Source of the DNA: Solobacterium sp.
GTDB taxonomy: Bacteria; Bacillota_I; Bacilli_A; Erysipelotrichales; Erysipelotrichaceae
Assembly: GCA_016284975.1 (NCBI GenBank)
Contig: JAEEPV010000343.1
Location: 1 to 5,088 of the forward strand
Length of the DNA: 5,088 nucleotides
Direction of reading: 5' to 3'
This document shows positions 1-5,088 of this stretch, piece after piece; position 1 is the stretch's first letter, and every line of letters starts with the position of its first letter. The translations under genes and the position numbers were made by a program. The notes under the pieces are model-generated. The model had not been told where the DNA came from. It worked only from the letters and a program-made list of their open reading frames with translations, and ran no database searches.

Positions 1-107
1 AAGGTATAGGAGCGTCCGCTGTTGTGGAAGCGCACTGCGACGGCATATGCATAATGTCTCGGGCTGGAGGATGAATCTGTATGACCCGTCAGCGATTTAT
101 CTATCAT
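1..107 (-). CDS. PSP1-domain (YaaT/RicT-like) protein, N-terminal fragment
   Basis: Only the first 35 codons are present; the gene runs off the low-coordinate edge. It starts at ATG 105-107. A GGAGG ribosome site lies 9 bases upstream, and the start overlaps the end of holB by 11 bases. After a Ser-rich lead of about 17 residues, the segment YAYAVAVRFHNSGRSYT resembles the opening strand of PSP1-domain proteins such as B. subtilis YaaT, which begin with a 'VGVRF..aGK.YyF' pattern. In B. subtilis yaaT lies directly after holB, so position supports the call. Family members (RicT/YaaT) take part in RNA maturation with RNase Y and in sporulation and competence signalling, and are associated with the cell pole or membrane; that role is family knowledge, not visible here. 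The short fragment limits certainty. The N-terminal lead before the domain seems longer than in B. subtilis YaaT. Confidence 0.75.
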   Translation of the reverse strand, partial: MIDKSLTGHTDSSSSPRHYAYAVAVRFHNSGRSYT

Positions 108-1236
108 TTGAAACTTCCTCCAGTTGAGCAAAGGCCTGAGCAAACAACAAGCTGAGGTCATTGTTCCGATTTACGCGGTCTCTGGCATTGGCCGCGATAT
201 TCATACATTCTGTGCACACACGAATAAAATCCGCGTCACTGCGCAGTTGATTTACTGCTTTATGATACCATGCCGGCTCCATTGCGTCATTTTTAAGTGC
301 GTCCCGATACGTCATGACCAGCAGGCTGAAAAACATGTTCAGGGTATCCAGATTCTCATCTCTGGCGTCTTTGTACCGGATGCCCTCCCCGGCTTCCCTG
401 TCTGCCTTGGAGCGGTAGCGGTACTCATAATCCACAAACAGCAGATCCCGGCTCCCTTCCACATTCAGATACTGTTTCAGCATCTTCTTTGCGGTCTGAT
501 AGCTTCTTCCGGATGCGATCTCCGCAATTTCCCGGACACTGAACGCAAGATTGGAAATAAACCGGACATCTTCCCCGTCCAGTCCTTCCCGGATGCACAG
601 TTCCTTCCGTACCTCTTTGCCCAGGGGCTGAAACGGCACCAGCATACACCGGGAACGGATCGTCGGAAGGATCCGTTCGGGATTGTCTGCGGTCAGAATC
701 GCATAAACATTGTCTGCCGGTTCTTCCAGAAACTTCAGAAGTCCGTTCATTGCCCCGATACTGGAATTCTCCGCATGCGAGATCAGATAGACCTTGCGGC
801 CAAGTGCGGCAGAAGCCGTCATGGAAAACCGGTGCTGAATTTCATCCACCTCTTCCTTTTTGATCGCTTCCTTTCGTCCGCCATTTAAAAATATAAAATC
901 ACTGTGATCTCCGCGATAGATCTGGGAAACCGCAGTCTTTGTCTCTTCATCCGCTTCCGATTCCTTCAACAGCCCTTTGGAGCCGGTCATGATACTGGCC
1001 GCAAACAGCTGTGCCGCTTCTTCTTTCAGGGACCCTCTTGGTCCATGAAACAGATAGGCATGGAATACCTTATCCTGTTTCAGTGCCGCATCCAGCTGTG
1101 CAAACACCGGAGAAGACTGAAACAGCTGATAGAATTCCAGGCGTCGCTGCTGTTCTTCAAGATCTGCCTCATCCCGTTCCTTTTCCCGGGCAATCGCTTC
1201 CTTGTCTTTGGCTGTCAGTTTGACTTTACCTGCCAT
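97..1236 (-). CDS. holB: DNA polymerase III subunit delta-prime (clamp loader)
   Basis: This 379-residue AAA+ family protein should be the delta-prime subunit of the clamp-loader complex, which works with DnaX and delta to place the beta sliding clamp on DNA. Family marks are HAYLFHGP at 59-66 leading into a degenerate P-loop (GPRGSLKE, 65-72), NGLLKFLEEP at 164-173, and the SRC motif at 195-197 that supplies the arginine finger. A helical C-terminal collar domain follows, from about 295. The degenerate P-loop fits a subunit that does not hydrolyse ATP. Two things are odd. There is a highly charged N-terminal extension of about 35 residues before the usual start. The only cysteines are at 197, 214, 341 and 344, so the four-cysteine zinc module usual after the first helix (about 80-110) is missing. 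ATG 1234-1236 is chosen because AAAGGA sits 7 bases upstream and no other Met occurs before residue 83. The gene overlaps tmk by 11 bases and the PSP1 gene by 11, so translation is probably coupled. Confidence 0.93.
   Translation of the reverse strand: MAGKVKLTAKDKEAIAREKERDEADLEEQQRRLEFYQLFQSSPVFAQLDAALKQDKVFHAYLFHGPRGSLKEEAAQLFAASIMTGSKGLLKESEADEETKTAVSQIYRGDHSDFIFLNGGRKEAIKKEEVDEIQHRFSMTASAALGRKVYLISHAENSSIGAMNGLLKFLEEPADNVYAILTADNPERILPTIRSRCMLVPFQPLGKEVRKELCIREGLDGEDVRFISNLAFSVREIAEIASGRSYQTAKKMLKQYLNVEGSRDLLFVDYEYRYRSKADREAGEGIRYKDARDENLDTLNMFFSLLVMTYRDALKNDAMEPAWYHKAVNQLRSDADFIRVCTECMNIAANARDRVNRNNDLSLLFAQAFAQLEEVSNDR
117..121 (-). promoter_or_regulatory. Ribosome binding site of the PSP1-domain gene
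   Basis: GGAGG lies 9 bases before ATG 105-107 and inside the holB coding sequence. It fixes the start of the PSP1 gene and creates the 11-base overlap with holB. Confidence 0.75.
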
Positions 1237-1858
1237 CCAGTATTCCTTTCACTGCCTGAAATGCCTGTTCGATCACGGTTTCGACCGGCTGCGATGCGTC
1301 GATCACGATCATGCGGTCACGATCCTTCTCAAGCACCTTCTGATATCCCTGATAAACCGCATTATGAAATGCGATGCTTTCCTGATCCATACGGTCTGCA
1401 GTCCGGTGATTGGAGTGAATCCGCTGCAGTCCCAGTTCTGAGGGAAGATCGAGAAAGATTGTCTTTTCCGGCATCACGTTATCGATCGCAAACCGGTTGA
1501 TCGAAAGCACCTCTTCTGCGCCGATCCCGCGGGCATAGCCCTGGTAGGCGATCGAGCTGTCGACAAAGCGGTCGCAGATGACATGAGTACCCGCTTCCAT
1601 ACACGGCAGGATGATCTCTGTGAGATGCTGGCGGCGGCTGGCCGCATAAAGCAGCGCTTCACACCGTGCATCCATTGCCGTATTCTTCGGATCGAGAATA
1701 ATATCCCGGATCGATTCCGCAATGGCCGATCCGCCCGGTTCTCTTGTATAGCGAACCGGATATCCCATCTTCTGCAGGCGCTCACTTACCGCTTTGGAAA
1801 CCGTTGTCTTTCCGCTTCCGTCCGGTCCTTCAAATGTAATGAATTTCCCCTTTTCCAT
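1226..1858 (-). CDS. tmk: Thymidylate kinase (dTMP kinase)
   Basis: This cytoplasmic enzyme phosphorylates dTMP to dTDP with ATP, a step both the de novo and salvage routes to dTTP need. From ATG 1856-1858 it is 210 residues, a normal family length. The ATP-binding P-loop is GPDGSGKTT (11-19), the dTMP-binding segment is TREPGG (38-43), the DR motif is DRF (96-98), followed by DSSIAYQG (100-107), and the LID segment holds RTADRMD (152-158). A P-loop without a basic residue before the Gly-Lys, paired with a basic LID, is the bacterial (type II) pattern. The frame stays open upstream to a GTG at 1904-1906, which would add 16 residues. I reject that start because the extra residues have no family counterpart and there is no clear ribosome site. 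ATG 1858 also lacks a Shine-Dalgarno sequence but has a TATAAT box six bases upstream, suggesting a leaderless mRNA. The gene heads an operon with holB and the PSP1 gene. Confidence 0.95.
   Translation of the reverse strand: MEKGKFITFEGPDGSGKTTVSKAVSERLQKMGYPVRYTREPGGSAIAESIRDIILDPKNTAMDARCEALLYAASRRQHLTEIILPCMEAGTHVICDRFVDSSIAYQGYARGIGAEEVLSINRFAIDNVMPEKTIFLDLPSELGLQRIHSNHRTADRMDQESIAFHNAVYQGYQKVLEKDRDRMIVIDASQPVETVIEQAFQAVKGILDGR
1244..1249 (-). promoter_or_regulatory. Ribosome binding site of holB
   Basis: AAAGGA lies 7 bases before ATG 1234-1236, inside the end of the tmk reading frame. It decides in favour of the long holB start, and so supports the charged N-terminal extension as a translated part of the protein. 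Confidence 0.75.
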
Positions 1859-1864
1859 ATCGTG

Positions 1865-1873
1865 ATTATAGCA
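1865..1873 (-). promoter_or_regulatory. Extended -10 promoter of the tmk operon
   Basis: The minus strand reads TGCTATAAT, a perfect -10 hexamer (1865-1870) with the TG of an extended -10 element at 1872-1873. The expected -35 position (1888-1893, 17-base spacer) is poor, which an extended -10 can offset. The seventh base after the hexamer is the A of the tmk ATG (1858), so transcription would begin at or next to the start codon. The promoter lies downstream of the terminator at 1917-1940, as expected for a separate operon. TAT AAT is also in frame with tmk (Tyr-Asn), so chance remains possible. Confidence 0.65.
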
Positions 1874-1886
1874 CGCAGAGCCCCTG

Positions 1887-1901
1887 TGAAAGGCCCTTTC
1901 A
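1887..1901. promoter_or_regulatory. 15-base perfect palindrome over the tmk -35 region
   Basis: TGAAAGGCCCTTTCA has two 7-base arms around one central base, with no mismatch. A one-base centre is too small for an RNA hairpin loop, so a protein-binding site is more natural. It covers the expected -35 position of the tmk promoter, where a bound protein could block or recruit RNA polymerase. I do not recognise it as the operator of a known regulator. Confidence 0.4.
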
Positions 1902-1916
1902 GACACTGCGTCTTTT

Positions 1917-1940
1917 AAAAGGGGATGGCACCCATCCCCT
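1917..1940 (-). terminator. Rho-independent terminator upstream of tmk
   Basis: On the minus strand GGGGATGG and CCATCCCC form an 8-bp, mostly G-C stem around a GTG loop. An outer A-T pair closes it and TTTT follows at once. The T tract is short and continues as AAAA. On the plus strand the hairpin is followed by GTAATTACCC, so it would not terminate that way. It separates upstream transcription from the tmk operon. It may end read-through from the signalling operon or a separate small RNA from the gap. Confidence 0.75.
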
Positions 1941-2036
1941 GTAATTACCCGAAGGATTCCTGCAATGGTTCCCTCCGCTGCTGTTCCGTTTTATCCAACC
2001 GGACGGCACTTGTGAATCCCTGACAGCGGAAGACAC

Positions 2037-2084
2037 AAAAAAGCCTGCCGAACCGTGATGCCCTTCGATTCCTCCGGATGGCAG
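2037..2084 (-). terminator. Candidate terminator after the signalling operon
   Basis: On the minus strand CTGCC (2080-2084) pairs with GGCAG (2045-2049), with an inner CCG/CGG pairing (2075-2077 with 2053-2055) across a small internal loop. GC and six T residues (2037-2042) follow. The loop is large (19 bases) and the stem imperfect, so strength is uncertain. Its left arm is shared with another hairpin (2075-2098), so the two cannot coexist. Confidence 0.4.
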
Positions 2085-2095
2085 ATAACGTCCAT

Positions 2096-2119
2096 CCGTT
2101 TCCTGCATACAGAAAACAG
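2096..2119 (-). other. 10-bp stem-loop in the intergenic RNA
   Basis: Minus-strand CTGTTTTCTG and CAGGAAACGG pair fully over 10 bp around a TATG loop, with two G-U pairs. The same positions mismatch on the plus strand, pointing to minus-strand RNA. It shares three bases (2096-2098) with the next hairpin downstream in the RNA (2075-2081 with 2092-2098). Confidence 0.4.
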
Positions 2120-2130
2120 CGAATCAGAAG

Positions 2131-2150
2131 GCGCAGCCCACCGGCAGCGC
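2131..2150 (-). other. Symmetrical stem-loop after the Hpt gene
   Basis: GCGC-T-GCC and GGC-T-GCGC pair around a GGTG loop, leaving one T-T mismatch. It lies about 50 bases past the Hpt stop codon, followed by CTTCTGATT. It could act as a weak terminator or as a 3'-end stabilising hairpin. Confidence 0.3.
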
Positions 2151-2201
2151 TTTGCGTTTACGGTTTGTATTGATACGGTTGGACGTAATAACAGCGTTTG
2201 A

Positions 2202-2576
2202 TTAATTCAGAGCGCTTTCGTACTGTTCGACGCCTTCTACCGCCCTGCGGTAACATTCTCTGACCTCGTCCAGCTTTTCCCGTACTTCTTCATCGCTCAT
2301 CTTCCGGGGATTGCCGGGACGGTATTCCTCAGACAGCTCTGACGCAAGATCGGCAATCCTGGTTAATCCGAGATTTGCGCAGTATCCCTTTACCGCATGG
2401 GCAGCTTCGAACATCGCTGTCGGATCCAGCGCATCTCCCGCAGCGATCAGCGCTTCAATGATTCCGTTCGTTGCCAGTTTCCGGATATGCTTGTCGATCA
2501 GCTTATCCATACGGAGGACCCGCTTCGCCTGTTCATAATCTCCTCCGATCTGTTCATAAAGTTCCTCAATTGTCAT
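2202..2576 (-). CDS. Stand-alone histidine phosphotransfer (Hpt) protein
   Basis: This 124-residue protein is mostly helical, with no signal peptide or membrane segment, as expected for a cytoplasmic Hpt domain. The phosphoryl-accepting His is H60 in AHAVKGYCANLG (59-70), matching the HxxKG signature (H60, K63, G64). The helices on either side (about 36-58 and 72-86) would form the four-helix bundle with a C-terminal helix at about 94-122. Hpt proteins shuttle phosphate between two receiver domains. Both possible partners are encoded just upstream: the receiver of the hybrid kinase and the receiver of the EAL protein. The ATG overlaps the stop codon of the EAL gene as ATGA, and AAGGAG lies 9 bases upstream, so the two are probably translationally coupled. 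It is the last gene of its operon. Confidence 0.88.
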   Translation of the reverse strand: MTIEELYEQIGGDYEQAKRVLRMDKLIDKHIRKLATNGIIEALIAAGDALDPTAMFEAAHAVKGYCANLGLTRIADLASELSEEYRPGNPRKMSDEEVREKLDEVRECYRRAVEGVEQYESALN

Positions 2577-4276
2577 ACTTGTCTGCTCCTTTCGTTTTCA
2601 ATTTCTGTTTTAATCAGTTCCTGAAATTCATCCGCAGGAACCGGTTTTGAGAAGTAATAACCCTGCACCAGATCACATCCGGCATCTTTCAGCAGCTGCA
2701 GCTGACCTTCTTTTTCAACGCCTTCTGCCACCACTGTTAGCTGCAGATAGCCGGCGATATCCAGAATCAGCTCTACGAGCTTGAGATCGGTCTTGTTTTC
2801 TTCAATATTCCGGACAAACTTCATGTCCATCTTCAGAACATCGATCGGCATATCCGACAACATGTTCAACGATGAATACCCGCTTCCGAAATCATCCATT
2901 TCAATCTCGAAGCCGCTGCTGCGCAGTTTGTCGATCACATCCAGCAGCTCCCTTGCGTTGTCGGTATACGCAGTCTCCGTAACTTCCAGCTTCAGGCTTT
3001 TTTCTTTCAAATGGTTATCCGCTACCAGTCTGACCAGACGGTTGATCAGTTCCGGGTCAAAGACATCCGCGCGGGACAGATTTACGGAGATCGGCAGTTC
3101 GATGCCAAACTGATCCCGCCATTCTGCAATCTGGCGTGCTGCCAGCTCCCATACATAATGGTCGACCCTGGTGATCAGACCATTTCGTTCAAACAGCGGA
3201 ATGAAGTCTCCCGGAGAGATCATACCCAGTTTCGGATGGTTCCAGCGGATCAGAGCTTCCGCGCTGGCAAGCTTCGGAGGGCTCTGCCGAATATCGTATT
3301 TCGGCTGATAGTATACCTGAAACTGATGTTCTTCGATCGCCCGATCCAGATCACTGAGCAGTTCCTGATCACGAATCTCTTTGATTCGCATGTTTTCATC
3401 ATAGATCATTAACGGGTTCTGGAAGTCCCCGCGCACTTTATTGCATGCGGTCACCGCATTGTCAAACATGACAAACGGATCTTCCTGTTCTTCCCACGTC
3501 TTCACACCCATCCGGATATGGACACCGGTATTGCCGGCGATCGCATTTACCGCTTCCTGAAACCGGTTCAGAAGTGCGTGGTAGTCTTCCTGCTGATGGC
3601 AGTAGATATAGAAACGGTCAGATTCAATCCGGCTGGCAACGCCCTTTGTCTCCGCAAGAAACTGCCGGATCGCATTTGCAAGACCAGTCAGTACCTTATC
3701 TCCGAATTCCCGGCCATGCAGGGCATTGACCATATGGAACTGTTCAATATTCAGTACGACCGCATCGTACAGTTCATCCCCGTGAATCTTGAGGATCCGG
3801 TTGATATATTCGAAAAAGAAGTTCTTTGTATATAGACCAGTCAGCTTGTCACGTTCTGCCGCCTGGATCAGCTTCTTGCCGTCACTCAGTTCAATGATCC
3901 GGCTGACCCTTGCAATGATCACTTCATGCATATCGATCGGCTTGGTGATGAAATCCACCGCACCCAGTTCCAGCGCTTCCAGTTCTGCGGATTTTTCCGC
4001 CGTCAGTACGATAAACGGAATCTTACGCATCTGTTCATCGTTTCTTACGTATCTGAGCACTTCGAACCCGTTCATTTCCGGCATAATCAGATCCAGCAGA
4101 ACAAGTGCCAGATCATTAATATGCGCCCGGATCTGTTCCAGTGCTTCCCGGCCGTTTTCCGCATAGATCACATCATAGTAATCTTCCAGAATTCCGCCCA
4201 GAATATCCCGATTGATCTCGTGGTCATCGACAACCAGCACCAGCTGGCTGCCTCTTATTTCTTTCGACTCAAACAT
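2573..4276 (-). CDS. Response regulator with degenerate GGDEF and intact EAL domain (c-di-GMP phosphodiesterase)
   Basis: This 567-residue cytoplasmic protein has three domains. The receiver (about 12-130) has acidic residues D17/D18, phosphoacceptor D62, T92 and K112. The GGDEF-like domain (about 140-293) keeps the DKLTGLYTK opening, but the signature is ESDRF at 218-222, the usual metal-binding DxD is NIE (176-178), and no RxxD inhibitory site stands at the expected place. It is probably not a cyclase. The EAL domain (about 305-555) has the expected catalytic set: EAL 340-342, N399 in SVNLS, E431 and E434 in EVTET, DDFGSGYSSL 461-470, K482, AEGVE 517-521 and QGY 538-540. It should hydrolyse c-di-GMP to pGpG, with activity set by receiver phosphorylation. 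ATG 4274-4276 has AAAGGA 11 bases upstream. The gene lies 31 bases after the hybrid kinase and overlaps the Hpt gene by 4. Confidence 0.93.
   Translation of the reverse strand: MFESKEIRGSQLVLVVDDHEINRDILGGILEDYYDVIYAENGREALEQIRAHINDLALVLLDLIMPEMNGFEVLRYVRNDEQMRKIPFIVLTAEKSAELEALELGAVDFITKPIDMHEVIIARVSRIIELSDGKKLIQAAERDKLTGLYTKNFFFEYINRILKIHGDELYDAVVLNIEQFHMVNALHGREFGDKVLTGLANAIRQFLAETKGVASRIESDRFYIYCHQQEDYHALLNRFQEAVNAIAGNTGVHIRMGVKTWEEQEDPFVMFDNAVTACNKVRGDFQNPLMIYDENMRIKEIRDQELLSDLDRAIEEHQFQVYYQPKYDIRQSPPKLASAEALIRWNHPKLGMISPGDFIPLFERNGLITRVDHYVWELAARQIAEWRDQFGIELPISVNLSRADVFDPELINRLVRLVADNHLKEKSLKLEVTETAYTDNARELLDVIDKLRSSGFEIEMDDFGSGYSSLNMLSDMPIDVLKMDMKFVRNIEENKTDLKLVELILDIAGYLQLTVVAEGVEKEGQLQLLKDAGCDLVQGYYFSKPVPADEFQELIKTEIENERSRQV
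2586..2591 (-). promoter_or_regulatory. Ribosome binding site of the Hpt gene
   Basis: AAGGAG lies 9 bases before ATG 2574-2576, inside the last codons of the EAL gene. It supports this start and the ATGA overlap. Confidence 0.75.
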
Positions 4277-4307
4277 TCTGTAGTATGTCCTTTCCCGGCT
4301 GATTCGC

Positions 4308-5088
4308 TCAGAACACCTTCCTCAGTTCTGCATACAGCAGATCCGCATCTGTCGGTTTTGCCATATGAGCGTTCATTCCGGCATCAAATGACTGCCTGAT
4401 ATCGCTGTCAAAGGCATTGGCGGTCAGCGCAATGATCGGTATTTTCTTTGCGTCATCCCGGTCCAGTGCACGAATGCGTCTGGTTGCCTCAAGACCATCC
4501 ATCACCGGCATGCGCAGATCCATAAGGATCGCATCATAATAATTTTCGGGAGACTGTTCAAACATCTCCAGAGCAATCTGTCCGTTTTCGGCGTGTTCGG
4601 TCTCGACTTCTTCAAGACTCAGAAGATCTGCCACGATCTCTGCAATTTCGAGAATGTCTTCCACGATCAATACCCGGTGTCCGGCAAGAACGCCTTCCTG
4701 TTTTTCGTCCGCCGGTCCGGCTGTTTCAAACCGCTTCAGCGGTACCGTTACCGTAAAGACAGAGCCTTTCCCTTTTTCACTTTCAACCGTGATCGTTCCG
4801 TTCATCTGATTGACCATGTTTTTGGCCACCACAAGGCTCAGACCGCTGCCGCTGTATTTGTTTGTTGTACTGGTATCTTCCCGTGCAAAGACATCAAACA
4901 GTTTCGGCAGAAACTCTTCCGACATGCCAATGCCGGTATCTTCGATCCGGAAGGAGAACTTCACAGTATCGGTATCGGACGGTTCGCAGGTAACCGCAAA
5001 CGTCACGGTTCCCGGTGCCTCGGTATACTTCACCGCATTATCCAGGATACTGAGCAGCACCTGACGAAGATGAGACGCATCTCCAAGA
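4308..5088 (-). CDS. Hybrid sensor histidine kinase, C-terminal part (HATPase plus receiver)
   Basis: About 259 codons are visible; the sensor and dimerisation/His domain lie beyond 5088. The fragment opens inside the ATPase domain with GDASHLRQVLLSILDNAVKYT (split here: GDASHLRQVL, then the N box SILDNAVKYT). The G1 box DTGIGM, an F-box region with LFDVFARED, and a G2 box GSGLSL follow. After a linker of about 20 residues comes a receiver (fragment residues about 137-259). It has the acidic pair in VLIVED, phosphoacceptor Asp in LMDLRMPVMDG (codon 4518-4520), T in ALTANAF and K in MAKPTD. It would autophosphorylate on a His off the window and pass phosphate to its own receiver. The neighbouring Hpt protein and receiver-EAL protein are natural next steps. 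The valine at 5058-5060 (GTG) is an internal codon, not a start, because the domain continues upstream. Confidence 0.93.
   Translation of the reverse strand, partial: LGDASHLRQVLLSILDNAVKYTEAPGTVTFAVTCEPSDTDTVKFSFRIEDTGIGMSEEFLPKLFDVFAREDTSTTNKYSGSGLSLVVAKNMVNQMNGTITVESEKGKGSVFTVTVPLKRFETAGPADEKQEGVLAGHRVLIVEDILEIAEIVADLLSLEEVETEHAENGQIALEMFEQSPENYYDAILMDLRMPVMDGLEATRRIRALDRDDAKKIPIIALTANAFDSDIRQSFDAGMNAHMAKPTDADLLYAELRKVF

Larger units (their letters stand above)
1941..2201 (-). other. Gene-free spacer with several possible RNA stem-loops
   Basis: No credible gene lies here. Read as minus-strand RNA it has stems at 2131-2150, 2096-2119 and 2075-2098, and a T-tract hairpin at 2037-2084. It also has two interleaved long-range pairings: 2024-2030 with 1974-1980, and 2014-2021 with 1952-1959. 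Several stems contain G-U pairs that exist only on the minus strand. It could be the 3' untranslated tail of the signalling operon, a small RNA gene ending at the terminator 1917-1940, or plain spacer. I matched it to no known riboswitch, T-box, SRP RNA, 6S RNA or tRNA. Confidence 0.4.

Noticed and set aside
124..888. Long open frame of 254 codons on the plus strand
   Set aside because: It lies fully antisense to the well-supported holB gene, has no recognisable motif and is rich in Cys, His and Phe as expected for a shadow frame.
904..1500. Plus-strand frame of 198 codons across holB and tmk
   Set aside because: It is antisense to two clear genes, has no family resemblance and no convincing ribosome site.
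1885..1890. TTCACA as a -35 box for the tmk promoter
   Set aside because: The spacing to TATAAT is about 14 bases, too short for a standard promoter; the extended -10 explanation is better.
1859..1906. GTG at 1906 as start of tmk
   Set aside because: It adds 16 residues with no family counterpart, has only a weak AAAAGA upstream, and would lie upstream of the TATAAT box.
2043..2060. GGTTCG on the minus strand, like a tRNA T-loop
   Set aside because: The flanking bases do not form a T-arm, and no acceptor stem or anticodon arm could be traced.
1899..2108. Minus-strand frame of 69 codons in the spacer
   Set aside because: Its ATG lies in the loop of a hairpin, no Shine-Dalgarno sequence precedes it, the product is low-complexity Gly/Ser-rich without motifs, and it runs through both terminator hairpins.
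2135..2165. ACGCAAAGC resembling the core of the c-di-GMP-I (GEMM) riboswitch
   Set aside because: The match is tempting beside a c-di-GMP enzyme, but the preceding tetraloop hairpin and the following conserved receptor segment are missing, and it lies downstream of the genes.

Overview
The window looks like a bacterial chromosome segment from the Firmicutes (Bacillota). The main reason is the gene order thymidylate kinase, DNA polymerase III delta-prime subunit, PSP1-domain protein, which is a simplified form of the tmk-(darA-yaaR)-holB-yaaT block known from Bacillus and relatives. Base composition looks balanced rather than AT-rich (judged by eye, not counted), which would fit Erysipelotrichia or some Clostridia; I cannot name the genus. 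Every gene I can support lies on the minus strand, so the text below runs from high to low coordinates.

From 5088 to 2202 is a signalling operon of three genes: the C-terminal part of a hybrid sensor histidine kinase (catalytic ATPase domain plus receiver), a receiver-GGDEF-EAL response regulator, and a small stand-alone histidine phosphotransfer (Hpt) protein. Gaps are 31 bases and then a 4-base ATGA overlap. Together they hold all the parts of a four-step His-Asp-His-Asp phosphorelay whose output is an enzyme that should degrade cyclic di-GMP. Its EAL catalytic residues look intact, while its GGDEF site is degenerate (ESDRF), so it is predicted to be a phosphodiesterase only.

From 2201 to 1859 is a gene-free stretch of about 340 bases. 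It holds several stem-loops, some mutually exclusive and several using G-U pairs that form only in minus-strand RNA. It also holds a candidate terminator with a six-T tract (2037-2084), a strong terminator hairpin (1917-1940), a 15-base perfect palindrome (1887-1901), and an extended -10 promoter (1865-1873) placed so that the tmk mRNA would begin at or beside its ATG.

From 1858 to 1 is a replication operon: tmk, holB and the first 35 codons of a PSP1/YaaT-family gene, each overlapping the next by 11 bases. HolB is unusual: it has an extra charged N-terminus of about 35 residues and lacks the zinc-binding cysteines common in the family. The palindrome-promoter-leaderless tmk arrangement, the structured intergenic RNA and the phosphorelay are the points most worth a second look. 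I found no mobile element, CRISPR array, tRNA or rRNA.
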